Below, piece after piece: positions 1 to 9,262 of a stretch of 64,000 nucleotides of DNA. Position 1 is the stretch's first letter. The number at the start of each line of letters is the position of its first letter. The stretch covers positions 53,282-117,281 of the forward strand of contig NZ_JANUCR010000004.1 in the NCBI RefSeq assembly GCF_024807655.1, read 5' to 3'. The translations under genes were made by a program, and so were the position numbers. A model generated the notes under the pieces. The model was not told where the DNA came from. It did no database searches and worked only from the letters and a program-made list of their open reading frames with translations. The stretch comes from Methanococcus voltae (GTDB lineage: Archaea; AGJL01; Methanococci; Methanococcales; Methanococcaceae).

Positions 1-97
1 GTTTTAAAAATACTTTAAAATTTGTATACTTTGTATAATTTATAAAAGTTTATATAATTTTATTGATTGTATGAAGTAATTAATTAGGAGTGAGATT

Positions 98-1132
98 ATG
101 AATGTTTTTTGCATAGATATCGGAAATGGTACTCAGGATATATTATACTACAACGATGAAAAGAACATCGAAAACGCCGTAAAATTAATATTGCCATCTC
201 CTACTCAAATACTTGGTAGTAAAATATCTAAACTAAAGGAAAACTTAAGAATTGATGGTGAAATAATGGGTGGCGGTGCTGTAAGTTTTCAAATATTAAA
301 AAAAATTAAACAGGGTTATACTGTAGAAATTTCCGAAAGGTGCGCAAGGACGATAAGGGATGATTTAGACCAAGTTAGGCAAAAAGGAGTTATTATAAAG
401 GATAATATTGAAAATCCAAATGTTATATTGAAAGACTTAGATTTTAGCACCTATAAAAACATTTTTAGTACTTTAAATATGGATTTTGACCCTGATTACG
501 TATGTGTAGCTTGTCAAGACCACGGTTTTGTAAAAGGTCAAAGTGATAGAATTACTCGCTTTAAATATTTTAAGGAAAAACTTTCAGAAACGAGAAATCC
601 ATATGATTTTTATTTTGAAAATTCGAAAACTGGGTATTTTACAAGATTTAATGCCATATTAAGTTCTTTAGAATCAGAAAACGAAAATTACAAGGGTTTT
701 GTAATGGACAGTAAAATAGCATCAGTTTGTGGGATTATGAACTATGCAAATGAACAAAAAATAAATGAATATATCGGTTTAGATATCGGAAATGGTCATA
801 CTTTAGGAGTTTCGATTAAAAATAATCTTATTTACGGGTTATACGAACACCATACTCGTTTATTGACTACAGAAAAGTTATTGGATTACAACGAAAAGCT
901 TAAAAACTGTACTCTAACAACTGAAGAGATATACAATGACGAAGGTCATGGAGCTTGTTCTTTAGAATCTCTAAATACAAATTTGACCAAAACTTATATT
1001 GCAGGACCTAACCGACGTATATTCAAAGATTATGGTGAATACGCCTATTCTGGTGGTGATGTAATGATTACTGGCTGTGTGGGTCTATTAGATACTTTAA
1101 ATTATAAATTAAATAAAAAAACAGTATATTAA
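98..1132 (+). CDS. DUF1786-like ASKHA-fold protein
   Basis: This 344-residue protein carries two copies of an ASKHA-type phosphate-binding motif (DIGNG), at about residues 7-11 and 229-233. That is the arrangement of actin/Hsp70/sugar-kinase folds with two related lobes. It resembles the archaeal DUF1786 family, sometimes labelled pyruvate formate-lyase activating enzyme-related, although no radical-SAM cysteine cluster is present, so that label is not supported here. The ATG follows a good ribosome binding site (GGAGTGAG). The gene stands alone and ends against a T-rich spacer shared with the convergent regulator. ATP binding is likely from the motifs; the substrate is unknown. Confidence 0.7.
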   Translation: MNVFCIDIGNGTQDILYYNDEKNIENAVKLILPSPTQILGSKISKLKENLRIDGEIMGGGAVSFQILKKIKQGYTVEISERCARTIRDDLDQVRQKGVIIKDNIENPNVILKDLDFSTYKNIFSTLNMDFDPDYVCVACQDHGFVKGQSDRITRFKYFKEKLSETRNPYDFYFENSKTGYFTRFNAILSSLESENENYKGFVMDSKIASVCGIMNYANEQKINEYIGLDIGNGHTLGVSIKNNLIYGLYEHHTRLLTTEKLLDYNEKLKNCTLTTEEIYNDEGHGACSLESLNTNLTKTYIAGPNRRIFKDYGEYAYSGGDVMITGCVGLLDTLNYKLNKKTVY

Positions 1133-1196
1133 TTTAAAATAACTTTTATTTTTTATTATTATTTTATTATTATTTTATTATTTATTATTTATTATT

Positions 1197-1793
1197 TTAT
1201 TCTTCTAATGATTTTTTACGATTAAATGTGTATTTTACGTCTGTATTGAGTAAATTTAATCCTTTTTTATTTTTTTCAAGTGTTTTATCCATTTCTGAGA
1301 TTAATGATTCAACATTATAAACATCTATCTCAATATGTAAGTTTTTAGTAATTAAAAGGTAATTATCGTGGAGTATATATGTAATAGGCTTATTAAAATA
1401 ATCCATAATCAATTTTAAGATTTTTAAATAATTTTTTATTTGATATGAATTACCATATTTTAAAATAATAGTTCCATTTTTTTCAAAAGTTTTGCAATTA
1501 TTGTATTCTAATGCAACTTTCCTAATAATATTCATACAAAAGTCTTCTATTAGTTTATTTTTTTCTTTTTCGTCCATAATAAATTCATAAGGGGCTACTA
1601 AAAAATATATGGAGGTATTTTTTGGACCCCTTACTTTTCCAACAATTTTTTTAGAGATTAATGTGTTCATAGATTTTGACACATTTCGAAGTGTTTCGTG
1701 CTTAGAAACGCCCACTAATTCTTTTAAATCATTTGTGGACAGAATACCATCGTTTTTATAGAATTCGGTTAATATTTTATCTTGAGAAACCAT
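1197..1793 (-). CDS. Winged-helix transcriptional regulator, unknown target
   Basis: This 198-residue protein has an N-terminal winged-helix domain (about residues 5-68) with the pattern of MarR/TrmB-type DNA-binding domains, including a VGVSKHETLRNVSKSM recognition-helix stretch. The C-terminal 120 residues form an alpha/beta domain I do not recognise, possibly for dimerisation or sensing. It is divergent from lysA with about 290 bp between them. That spacer holds a palindrome and a repeated 11-mer, so control of lysA is possible but unproven. The start has a modest ribosome site (GCTGA, 4 nt before ATG). Confidence 0.6.
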   Translation of the reverse strand: MVSQDKILTEFYKNDGILSTNDLKELVGVSKHETLRNVSKSMNTLISKKIVGKVRGPKNTSIYFLVAPYEFIMDEKEKNKLIEDFCMNIIRKVALEYNNCKTFEKNGTIILKYGNSYQIKNYLKILKLIMDYFNKPITYILHDNYLLITKNLHIEIDVYNVESLISEMDKTLEKNKKGLNLLNTDVKYTFNRKKSLEE

Positions 1794-1938
1794 ATTTTCA
1801 GCCTATTATAACTATTAAATTACCAAATATTGTGATATATACATTTGTTTATTTATATATGCACATTAATATATTTTTAAATTTTAATTTTTGAATATAG
1901 TTATGTCTTTTCAATTTTATTACAGATTATATAATTAG

Positions 1939-2041
1939 TTTATCATATGTTATATACTTTATCATATGCCCTTATACACAAGTGTATAGGAAGATACTCT
2001 CCATAAAAATTTAATAAGAAGGCTACAAAAACTTTAAATAC
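1939..2041 (+). promoter_or_regulatory. lysA promoter region with direct repeat and palindrome
   Basis: The sequence TTTATCATATG occurs twice (1939-1949 and 1958-1968), 19 nt apart. It is followed by a perfect 7-bp inverted repeat TATACAC-AA-GTGTATA at 1973-1988. A TATA-like TTTAAATA lies at about 2034-2041, roughly 45 nt before the lysA start. The repeats sit just upstream of the TATA element, where archaeal regulators often bind. The function is inferred. Confidence 0.45.
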
Positions 2042-2081
2042 TTGCTATGCAAATGTTTTAGAAACTACTTATGGTGAAACT

Positions 2082-3416
2082 GTGGTAAAAAATTCACAAG
2101 AAAATGTTTTTCTCGGAAATGAGATGATATCCAAAAAAGACGGTATATTGCATATTGACGGCTATAAAATAGAAGAAATTGCAGAAAAATACGGTACTCC
2201 TTTGTATATTATGAGTGAAACGCAAATAAAAAATAATTTCGAAAAATACACTCAAGCATTTAATAGATACACCGAAGAAACAGGAAAAGAAGTAATATTT
2301 TCATTTGCATACAAGGCAAATACAAATCTTGCAATAACCACACTTTTGAATAAAATGGGCTGTGGGGCGGATGTGGTAAGTAGCGGAGAACTCTACATCG
2401 CAAAATTATCCAAAGTGCCTTCAAATAAAATAGTATTTAACGGAAACTGTAAATTAGTTGAAGAAATAAAAATGGGAATCGAAACTGATATTAGAGCTTT
2501 TAATGTAGACGGTATAAGCGATTTAATCCTTATTAACGAAACTGCCAAAGAAATGGGTAAAATAGCAAATGTTTCATTTAGGGTAAATCCAAACGTAGAC
2601 CCAAAAACACACCCTAAAATTTCAACTGGTTTAAAGAAAAATAAATTTGGATTGGATATAGAAGACGGAACTGCATTAAAAGCTATTAAAATGGCATTAG
2701 AAATGGAAAATGTAAATGTAGTAGGTATCCACTGTCATATTGGTTCACAATTAACTCAAATTGACCCATTCATTGAAGAAGCAAATAAATTAATGGAATT
2801 CATTGTTTCATTAAGCGAAGAAGGAATAAAAATGCGAGACCTTAATATCGGTGGAGGTTTAGGTATCCCATACGATAAAAATACAAAAATCCCAGTTCAA
2901 GATGACCTCGCAAAAGCTGTAATTGATACGATTATGACCTACAGCGATAAAATAGAGCTTCCAAACTTGATAATTGAGCCTGGTAGGAGTATTGTAGGTA
3001 CTTCAGGTATTTTAGTTGGTAAAACAATCCACAGAAAAGAAACAAAAGTGGCTAACTGGATAATGATTGATGCAGGTATGAACGATATGATGAGACCGGC
3101 AATTTACGAAGCATACCACGAAATAACGCCTTGTACAATCAGAGAAGGAACTGAGGAAGTTTTAAATATTGCAGGCGGTTTGTGTGAAAGTTCAGACGTT
3201 TTCGGAAAAGATAGGAAAATTCCTACAATCCAAGTTGGAGATTACGTTGCAGTACTTGACGTAGGTGCTTACGGTATCAGTATGGCAAATAATTACAATT
3301 CAAGAGGAAAACCAGCAATGGTTTTAACTAATGAAAATGAAATTAGCTTAATACGTGAAAGAGAGTCCTTATCAGACTTAATTGCTAAAGATAGGGTGCC
3401 AAATCATTTATTATAA
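2082..3416 (+). CDS. lysA: Diaminopimelate decarboxylase
   Basis: LysA decarboxylates meso-diaminopimelate to L-lysine, the last step of lysine synthesis, using PLP. The 444-residue length is normal. Visible hallmarks are the PLP lysine in FSFAYKAN (K78), the glycine loop GGGLGIPY, the phosphate-binding EPGRSIVG and the active-site CESSDVFG motif (C368). A GTG start at 2082 is chosen because GGTGA lies just upstream and the first residues (FLGN) look like the family N terminus; an in-frame ATG at 2124 would remove them. It is a single gene with its own promoter. Confidence 0.95.
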   Translation: MVKNSQENVFLGNEMISKKDGILHIDGYKIEEIAEKYGTPLYIMSETQIKNNFEKYTQAFNRYTEETGKEVIFSFAYKANTNLAITTLLNKMGCGADVVSSGELYIAKLSKVPSNKIVFNGNCKLVEEIKMGIETDIRAFNVDGISDLILINETAKEMGKIANVSFRVNPNVDPKTHPKISTGLKKNKFGLDIEDGTALKAIKMALEMENVNVVGIHCHIGSQLTQIDPFIEEANKLMEFIVSLSEEGIKMRDLNIGGGLGIPYDKNTKIPVQDDLAKAVIDTIMTYSDKIELPNLIIEPGRSIVGTSGILVGKTIHRKETKVANWIMIDAGMNDMMRPAIYEAYHEITPCTIREGTEEVLNIAGGLCESSDVFGKDRKIPTIQVGDYVAVLDVGAYGISMANNYNSRGKPAMVLTNENEISLIRERESLSDLIAKDRVPNHLL

Positions 3417-3540
3417 TTTTTCAATTATTTTTTATTTTGTAAATATTAATTCTATTTTTAAATTTTAAAGTTTAAATTTTAAATTTATTTTTAGTTATTT
3501 TTTTAATTTTTATTTTTTTAAAATAACGATAAGTAATTAT

Positions 3541-3575
3541 TAATAATTAATGATTAATAATTAATAATTAATAAT
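3541..3575. repeat. Tandem 7-mer repeat (TAATAAT x5)
   Basis: Five head-to-tail copies of a 7-bp unit lie in the spacer between lysA and the DUF167 gene; the second copy reads TAATGAT. This looks like slippage-prone A/T DNA with no visible function. Confidence 0.8.
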
Positions 3576-3670
3576 TTATACAAGATATTTGATAATTTAT
3601 ACATTATTAAATGAGATATAATATTATGAGTATTATCAAAATTCTTTGAAACGATATTAAAAGAGATAAG

Positions 3671-4009
3671 ATGAGTAAATCCGCAGAACTGACAAAATTA
3701 CTGGATGAAGTTGTAAAAGAAGCCAGCAACGGCGTATATGTTAATATCGACGTTAGCACAAATGCCAAAAAAAATGAAATCGGAAAAATCAACGAATGGC
3801 GAAAAAGGTTGGAAATACGTATAAAACAGCAACCTGTTGAAGGTAAGGCAAATAAAGCCATATTAAAATTTATAAAATCAGAATTAAATCTAAAAACAGA
3901 CGTAGAAATAGCAACTGGCTCTACAAATAGTCAAAAGACGTTGTTTTTCAAAGATTTGGATAAAAATACGATTTTGAAAAAATTAAATTTACTAAACTCA
4001 ATTGATTAA
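3671..4009 (+). CDS. DUF167/YggU family protein
   Basis: The 112-residue protein matches the DUF167 (YggU) family in its core: VNIDVSTNAKKNEIG, RLEIRIKQQPVEGKANKAILKFIKSEL and VEIATGSTNSQKTL. This is the family's beta-alpha-beta arrangement with the conserved P-x-G-K-A-N motif. The biochemical role of the family is unknown. The start ATG follows AGAGATA. It is followed after about 90 bp by ycaO. Confidence 0.85.
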   Translation: MSKSAELTKLLDEVVKEASNGVYVNIDVSTNAKKNEIGKINEWRKRLEIRIKQQPVEGKANKAILKFIKSELNLKTDVEIATGSTNSQKTLFFKDLDKNTILKKLNLLNSID

Positions 4010-4097
4010 CTTGATTAACTTGATTAAACTTATATAAAATTTATATAAAATTTATAAATATATACGTTTATAATGATAAAATATTTATTGTGATAGT

Positions 4098-5429
4098 ATG
4101 GATAATTTGCAAAAAAATACCAAAATAAATTACACATTAGCAGCTTATAGGTTGTGTTCTCCAGAGGAAACCCTTGAAAAAATTGAACCAATTTTAAAAA
4201 GGATTGGTGTGACAAGAACCGCAAGAATTGATGGACTTGACCGAATTGGGGTACCTGTTTATTCCTCAATACGACCCGAGGCTAAAGAGGGAGCTATAAG
4301 TGTTTACGCCGGTAAAGGGGCAACTGAAACACAGGCAAAAGTTTCATCATCAATGGAAGCAATAGAACGGTACTGTGCAGAACAGGACGAATATACGCCA
4401 CTTAAATCAACAAATAATCCGAAAAACCCCGTAAATTTGTATGATTTAATAATACCTACATTAAATACACTTTCAAAAAATGATAATACTGCGAATAATG
4501 TAAATGACGGTAATACTACTAATGATGACATTAATAACGACAATTCAATCGAATCAAGCTTGAATAATTCAAATTTAAATATTTCCGTGGTCGAATGGGT
4601 TGAAGGTTATGATATCATAAACAATGAAAACGTTGAAGTCCCTGCAAACAGTGTTTTTCACCCTTATGAAGCTAAAACCGGTAAATGGTTGTTCAGAAGT
4701 AATACAAACGGTTTAGCTTCCGGTAATTCTTACGACGAAGCAGTTTTTCACGGAATACTTGAGGTAGTAGAACGTGATGCTTGGAGTATATCCGAGTTAT
4801 CCCGAAATACATATCGAAAAATAAATGTAAGTGATGCAAAAAACCCCCTTATTCACGAAATGCTCATAAAATTCAGAAAAGCAAAAATAAACGTAATTTT
4901 AAAGGATTTAACGAGTGAAATTGGGATACCAACTATTGCTTGCATAAGTGATGAAGACGTGTTAAAAGACCCTGCTCTTTTATGTATGGGCGTAGGTTGT
5001 CATTTAGACCCTGAAATAGCAGTTATAAGGGCATTAACTGAGGTAGCTCAAAGTAGGGCAACTCAAATACACGGTGCAAGAGAAGATACTGTAAGAGCTG
5101 ATTTAATTCGTAAGGTAGAATATGACAGAATGAAGAGAATACAGAGAAGATGGTTTAACCACAAAGAAGAAATTAATATAAGCGAATTACATAACTACGC
5201 AAGTTATGACCTAAAAAAAGATATCGAGACTACAAAAACAATGTTAAAAAACAATGGGTTTGATAAAATTATTGTTTTGGATTTAAACAAGTCTACGGTC
5301 GATGATGTGAATGTAGTACGAGTAATTATTCCTAAAATGGAAATTTATGCTGTCGATAACGCCCGAATTTCCAAAAATGTAAAAGAAAGAATTAAAAAAA
5401 ATTTGATGGGTACAAGAACAATTGTGTAA
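4098..5429 (+). CDS. ycaO: YcaO-type McrA-glycine thioamidation protein
   Basis: YcaO enzymes activate backbone amides with ATP. In methanogens this member (methanogenesis marker 1) helps install thioglycine in the McrA subunit of methyl-CoM reductase. The 443 residues contain the diagnostic YcaO pieces: AGKGATETQAKVSSSMEAIER, the central ATP-binding segment (SYDEAVFHGILEVVERDAW) and ALTEVAQSRATQIHGARED. An Asn/Asp-rich low-complexity insertion sits at about residues 129-158, which explains the greater length than relatives. No TfuA partner is visible nearby. The start is ATG after GTGAT. Confidence 0.85.
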   Translation: MDNLQKNTKINYTLAAYRLCSPEETLEKIEPILKRIGVTRTARIDGLDRIGVPVYSSIRPEAKEGAISVYAGKGATETQAKVSSSMEAIERYCAEQDEYTPLKSTNNPKNPVNLYDLIIPTLNTLSKNDNTANNVNDGNTTNDDINNDNSIESSLNNSNLNISVVEWVEGYDIINNENVEVPANSVFHPYEAKTGKWLFRSNTNGLASGNSYDEAVFHGILEVVERDAWSISELSRNTYRKINVSDAKNPLIHEMLIKFRKAKINVILKDLTSEIGIPTIACISDEDVLKDPALLCMGVGCHLDPEIAVIRALTEVAQSRATQIHGAREDTVRADLIRKVEYDRMKRIQRRWFNHKEEINISELHNYASYDLKKDIETTKTMLKNNGFDKIIVLDLNKSTVDDVNVVRVIIPKMEIYAVDNARISKNVKERIKKNLMGTRTIV

Positions 5430-5555
5430 TTAACTTAGGTTATTAATTTAAACGTTATTAAAGCTAATAATCTTAATACCCTTCATATTAATTTTAAAAA
5501 TTTTAAAAATTTAAACAATATTAATTTATGTTAATTAAATAATTTATGTGATTTT

Positions 5556-5996
5556 ATGATTATAAAAGAATTTAAAGAAGAAAAATTTAAACTTGTAAAA
5601 CCATTGTATAATTATATTTTGGATAATTATCTTTTAGAAAACCCTGATTTACAAATTTTAGAGTTAGGTGTTGGTTTTTACTTTGAAATGGCATTAAAAT
5701 TAAAACAAAATAACTATAACATTACAGTAATGGATTTTAATCAAGAAGCAGTACTTAACGCAAATTATTTGGGTTTAGACGCTTTTAAAGATGACCTTTT
5801 CAACCCAAACCTTAAATTATATGATTCTTATGATTTAATGTATTCAGTACGCCCGCCTCGTGATTTGCAGAATGATATTGCCCGTATTGCAAAATTAAAT
5901 GATTGTAATTTAATTATACAACCATTGTCTAACGAAACAGCTTTAGAATCATTAAAACCAGTATGTTATAATGGTAAAATACTCTGTAAATTATAA
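5556..5996 (+). CDS. UPF0146 family protein
   Basis: The 146-residue protein matches the archaeal UPF0146 family. It has a Rossmann-like start (ILELGVGFYFEMALKLK, then VMDFNQEAV) and a conserved SVRPPRDLQ segment. The pattern resembles a minimal SAM-methyltransferase fold, but no catalytic motif is visible, and the family function is unknown. The ribosome site is GTGAT, 4 nt before ATG. It is convergent with the PhoU-like gene across a T-rich spacer. Confidence 0.75.
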   Translation: MIIKEFKEEKFKLVKPLYNYILDNYLLENPDLQILELGVGFYFEMALKLKQNNYNITVMDFNQEAVLNANYLGLDAFKDDLFNPNLKLYDSYDLMYSVRPPRDLQNDIARIAKLNDCNLIIQPLSNETALESLKPVCYNGKILCKL

Positions 5997-6129
5997 TTAT
6001 ACTTATAATTATAGGTTAAAGGATATTGAAAAAAATAAGTTATAAGAAAGTAATATATTAAAATTCTATTTTTCAATTTTATTTTTAATTTTATTATTTT
6101 TATTATTTTTATTTTTATTTTATTAACAA

Positions 6130-6978
6130 CTAACTATTTCTAACGTTTTCAGGAATTTTGTTGCTTGAGGGGATATTATAATGTAATTCCCTACTTAATT
6201 CATAGATTTTAATACTCCTATCTCCAAATCTCTCAACGTCTTTTAAAAACATACCAAATTCAATATATTTTAATATATTAGACTGTTCTGTAGGTTGTTT
6301 ACTTATTTTATCTAATAATTTATCGATAATCCGGTGCAATTTTTTCTCTTGTTCGTATATATCCATATTTACTTCCCTATCAATTGTCATTTGCATAGCA
6401 ATTGGAAACATATTTGTCATCGTTTTTTGCAATTCGTGGATATCTGGTTTGATATTATCGCCAATTATCAACCCATCGACTATTTCTTCGGCAATGTTGG
6501 ATAAATAGTCCCCACATCGCTCAATATTTGATGCTATAGCAGTTATAAGTAAAATTTGCTCATTAGTTAAATATTTTGAATATTTCATTTTTATTAATAA
6601 ATTTAACTCGTCTTCCATACGATTTAACATATAATCCATAACTATAATCGATTTAGCTTCTTCTATATCGTTTTTATTAAGTGCATTTATTATTTTGGCA
6701 TTATGTTCCACCACACAATTCCCCATTTCGTGCAATGAATTAATAATTTGACCAAAAAACTTTTCTTCTTCAATATATTTTCCATAATCTTTTATTTTGT
6801 CAATATTTAGTACATAAGGATGTTTAACTACTTTATCGTCGATAAGTGGTTTTAAAAGTTTTGCAACGTATCTCCTACTTACATCTAATTTTTCCGCAAT
6901 TTCGTCCTGAGTTTCAGGTTCGTCATCGATTATGGTATTTAATATCGCATGCAATGTTGCATCTTTGCCTCTCATCAT
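6130..6978 (-). CDS. PhoU-like regulator with N-terminal HTH
   Basis: The 282-residue protein has an N-terminal helix-turn-helix (about residues 8-55, with TQDEIAEKLDVSRRYVAKLL) followed by two PhoU-type helical repeats. These carry the family signatures NIERCGDYLSNIAEEI and DVERFGDRSIKIYE. PhoU repeats bind metal clusters and regulate phosphate uptake; the HTH fusion suggests direct transcriptional control. No pst transporter genes are adjacent. The first of two adjacent ATG codons is chosen because GTGATAAT precedes it. Confidence 0.8.
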   Translation of the reverse strand: MMRGKDATLHAILNTIIDDEPETQDEIAEKLDVSRRYVAKLLKPLIDDKVVKHPYVLNIDKIKDYGKYIEEEKFFGQIINSLHEMGNCVVEHNAKIINALNKNDIEEAKSIIVMDYMLNRMEDELNLLIKMKYSKYLTNEQILLITAIASNIERCGDYLSNIAEEIVDGLIIGDNIKPDIHELQKTMTNMFPIAMQMTIDREVNMDIYEQEKKLHRIIDKLLDKISKQPTEQSNILKYIEFGMFLKDVERFGDRSIKIYELSRELHYNIPSSNKIPENVRNS

Positions 6979-7313
6979 ATTATCACAACAATTATTATAT
7001 CGTGCCAGAATTAATTGTATTTCTGAACTTGTAATTATTTATTTTAAATTAGTTGATTTATTTAAATTATTTCTATTAAACTTCGACATATATTAACTAA
7101 TATATTTAATATCACATACCATCTATTAATATGTATAGTTAAATAGATACAAATATTTAAAATTTATTCCTAAATAATGAATACTGTTGCAAAATTGGAT
7201 ATATATTTTAACATAATGGATAACAATATAATAATTTATTAGTATGACCTATGATAATATAAAATTAACATAGAGATTATTTATTAAATAAAAATAAACC
7301 CGTTGTGAGTTTT
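6979..7313. other. Divergent promoter region, phoU-like gene and leuA
   Basis: This AT-rich spacer serves two divergent genes. It contains a 7-bp inverted repeat ATCTATT...AATAGAT (7121-7127 and 7142-7148, spacer 14) and the 10-mer TATGACCTAT (7243-7252), which is repeated before spcS at 9231-9240. No RNA gene or ORF is seen. Confidence 0.4.
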
Positions 7314-9038
7314 ATGAACAACAAAAAACTAAAAGAAGAAAATAAAAAAGAAAATAAAAAAGAAAATAATAATAAAAATAATAATAAAAATAATAATAAA
7401 AATAATAATAAAAATAATAATAAAAATAATAATAAAAATAATAATGGAGTCAATCTAAAAAACTTAGAAATTTTTGATACGACACTGAGGGATGGGGAAC
7501 AAACGCCTGAAGTATCATTCCCAATAAAAGCAAAATTAGAAATTGCAAGTAAATTAGATGAACTTGGTGTAAATACAATAGAAGCAGGTTTTCCAATAAC
7601 TTCGAACGGTGAATTTGAAGCTGTTAAAAAGATAAAGCAGTTAGATTTAAATGCAACAATTTGTGGACTCTCAAGATGCTCTAACAAAGATATTGATGCA
7701 GTAATCGATTGTGATTTAGATAGAATACATCTTTTTATTGCAACATCGCCACTGCATAGGGAATATAAGCTAAAAAAATCCAAAGAACAAATACTGAATA
7801 AAATTTCAGAGTCCATAATTTACGCAAAGGAACACGGTTTAAGCGTAGAATTTTCCGCCGAAGATGCTACAAGAACGGAACTTGATTACTTAATAAGGGT
7901 TTATAAGGAAGCGATAACTTCAAAAGTGGATTATATAGACATACCTGATACAGTAGGTATATTAACGCCTAAAAAAATGGAAAATTTAATAAAAGATTTA
8001 AAATCAGGTTTGGAAACCAATAAAGCGATAAATAATAGTTCAACTTTAACAAATCAAATAAATATAAAATCAAATATGCAAATGCCTGTATTATCCGTAC
8101 ATTGCCACAATGATTTTGGTTTAGCCGTAGCTAACTCATTATCGGCTTTTGAACAAGGAGTTTCTCAAATACACTGTACTGTGAACGGCATAGGTGAAAG
8201 AGCAGGAAATACCGACCTTGCGGAATTTGTTTCAAGTTTAAAATTTTTATGCGGAATCGAACCTGAAACCCTAACTATAAAAACGGAACTTTTATCCGAT
8301 ATCTCAAAACTCGTAGCTCATTATACAAATATACCAATAGCTCCAAATAAACCTTTAGTTGGCAGAAATGCGTTTGCGCACGAAAGTGGGATACATACAC
8401 ACGGCGTAATTGCAAATGCACTAACTTATGAACCGATAAGTCCTTTTGACGTGGGCAATAAAAGAAGATTAGTTTTAGGAAAACACGCCGGTGCTCACTC
8501 TATAAAGTTAAAACTTCAAGAAATGGGTTTAAATGTTGGGAAAAACCTATCAACCGAGCAATTTGAAGAAATTGTTGACAAAATAAAGGCACTCGGTGAT
8601 AAGGGTAAATTGGTATTAGATGCTGATTTAAGGGCAATTATAAAAGATGTTACTTCTAAAGTAATTAAATCAAAGCGTGTTGTAAATTTGGAACAATTAG
8701 CAGTAATAACTGGCATAAATGTTATACCTACGGCGAGTGTAGCGGTTAATATTGCAGGTAAACGATATAAAGCTTCTGAAATGGGTGTCGGTCCAGTTGA
8801 CGCATCTTTAAAAGCTCTTGAAAGTGTCGTTGGTGAAACTGTAAAAGCAAAACTTATCGAATATACCATAAATGCAGCTACTGGTGGTAGTGATGCCATT
8901 GCAGACGTGGTTGTTAAGTTAGAAAACAACAAAAAAATAGTGACTGCAAAATCTACAAGTGAAGATGTAGTTCACGCTTCCGTTGAGGCAGTAATCGAGG
9001 GTATTAATAGATTGCTCGATGAAAGTACGATTAATTAA
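7314..9038 (+). CDS. leuA: 2-isopropylmalate synthase (alpha-IPM synthase family)
   Basis: LeuA condenses acetyl-CoA with 2-oxoisovalerate to start leucine synthesis. The TIM-barrel shows DTTLRDGEQTPE (D55), the metal-binding HCHNDFG (about residue 263) and NGIGERAGNTDL. A C-terminal LeuA regulatory domain spans about residues 450-565, which excludes the shorter homocitrate synthase AksA. FPITSNGEFEAVKKI and FIATSPLHREYKL favour LeuA over citramalate synthase CimA, though CimA is the main alternative. The N terminus has an odd extension: charged K/E/N residues, then six NNNK repeats. ATG 7314 is chosen because GTGAG precedes it; there is no in-frame ATG, GTG or TTG start codon between the repeats and the catalytic domain. 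Confidence 0.8.
   Translation: MNNKKLKEENKKENKKENNNKNNNKNNNKNNNKNNNKNNNKNNNGVNLKNLEIFDTTLRDGEQTPEVSFPIKAKLEIASKLDELGVNTIEAGFPITSNGEFEAVKKIKQLDLNATICGLSRCSNKDIDAVIDCDLDRIHLFIATSPLHREYKLKKSKEQILNKISESIIYAKEHGLSVEFSAEDATRTELDYLIRVYKEAITSKVDYIDIPDTVGILTPKKMENLIKDLKSGLETNKAINNSSTLTNQINIKSNMQMPVLSVHCHNDFGLAVANSLSAFEQGVSQIHCTVNGIGERAGNTDLAEFVSSLKFLCGIEPETLTIKTELLSDISKLVAHYTNIPIAPNKPLVGRNAFAHESGIHTHGVIANALTYEPISPFDVGNKRRLVLGKHAGAHSIKLKLQEMGLNVGKNLSTEQFEEIVDKIKALGDKGKLVLDADLRAIIKDVTSKVIKSKRVVNLEQLAVITGINVIPTASVAVNIAGKRYKASEMGVGPVDASLKALESVVGETVKAKLIEYTINAATGGSDAIADVVVKLENNKKIVTAKSTSEDVVHASVEAVIEGINRLLDESTIN
7365..7445 (+). repeat. In-frame 12-bp microsatellite (NNNK x6) in leuA
   Basis: The 12-bp unit AATAATAATAAA is repeated six times (7365-7436), followed by AATAATAAT. 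It encodes NNNK repeats near the start of leuA. The unit is a multiple of three, so changes in copy number keep the frame. Confidence 0.9.
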
Positions 9039-9262
9039 AAATTTATTTTTATATTTTTATTATATTTTTATATTTTTATATTGTATAATACATTTATTGT
9101 ATTTTACCCCTTATCTTTTTGAATTTAGAATAATTAAATAGCTATTTTTATATAACTATAAATTAATAAATACACATAATTTTGAATTTGAAAAACAAAA
9201 TAATTTAAATAATCTAAATTAATATATTAATATGACCTATAATTGTACAAAAATGTGAGAAA

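Noticed and set aside
7277..7816. Minus-strand frame with Leu/Phe-rich repeats resembling membrane helices
   Set aside because: It is the shadow of the AATAATAATAAA repeat in leuA.
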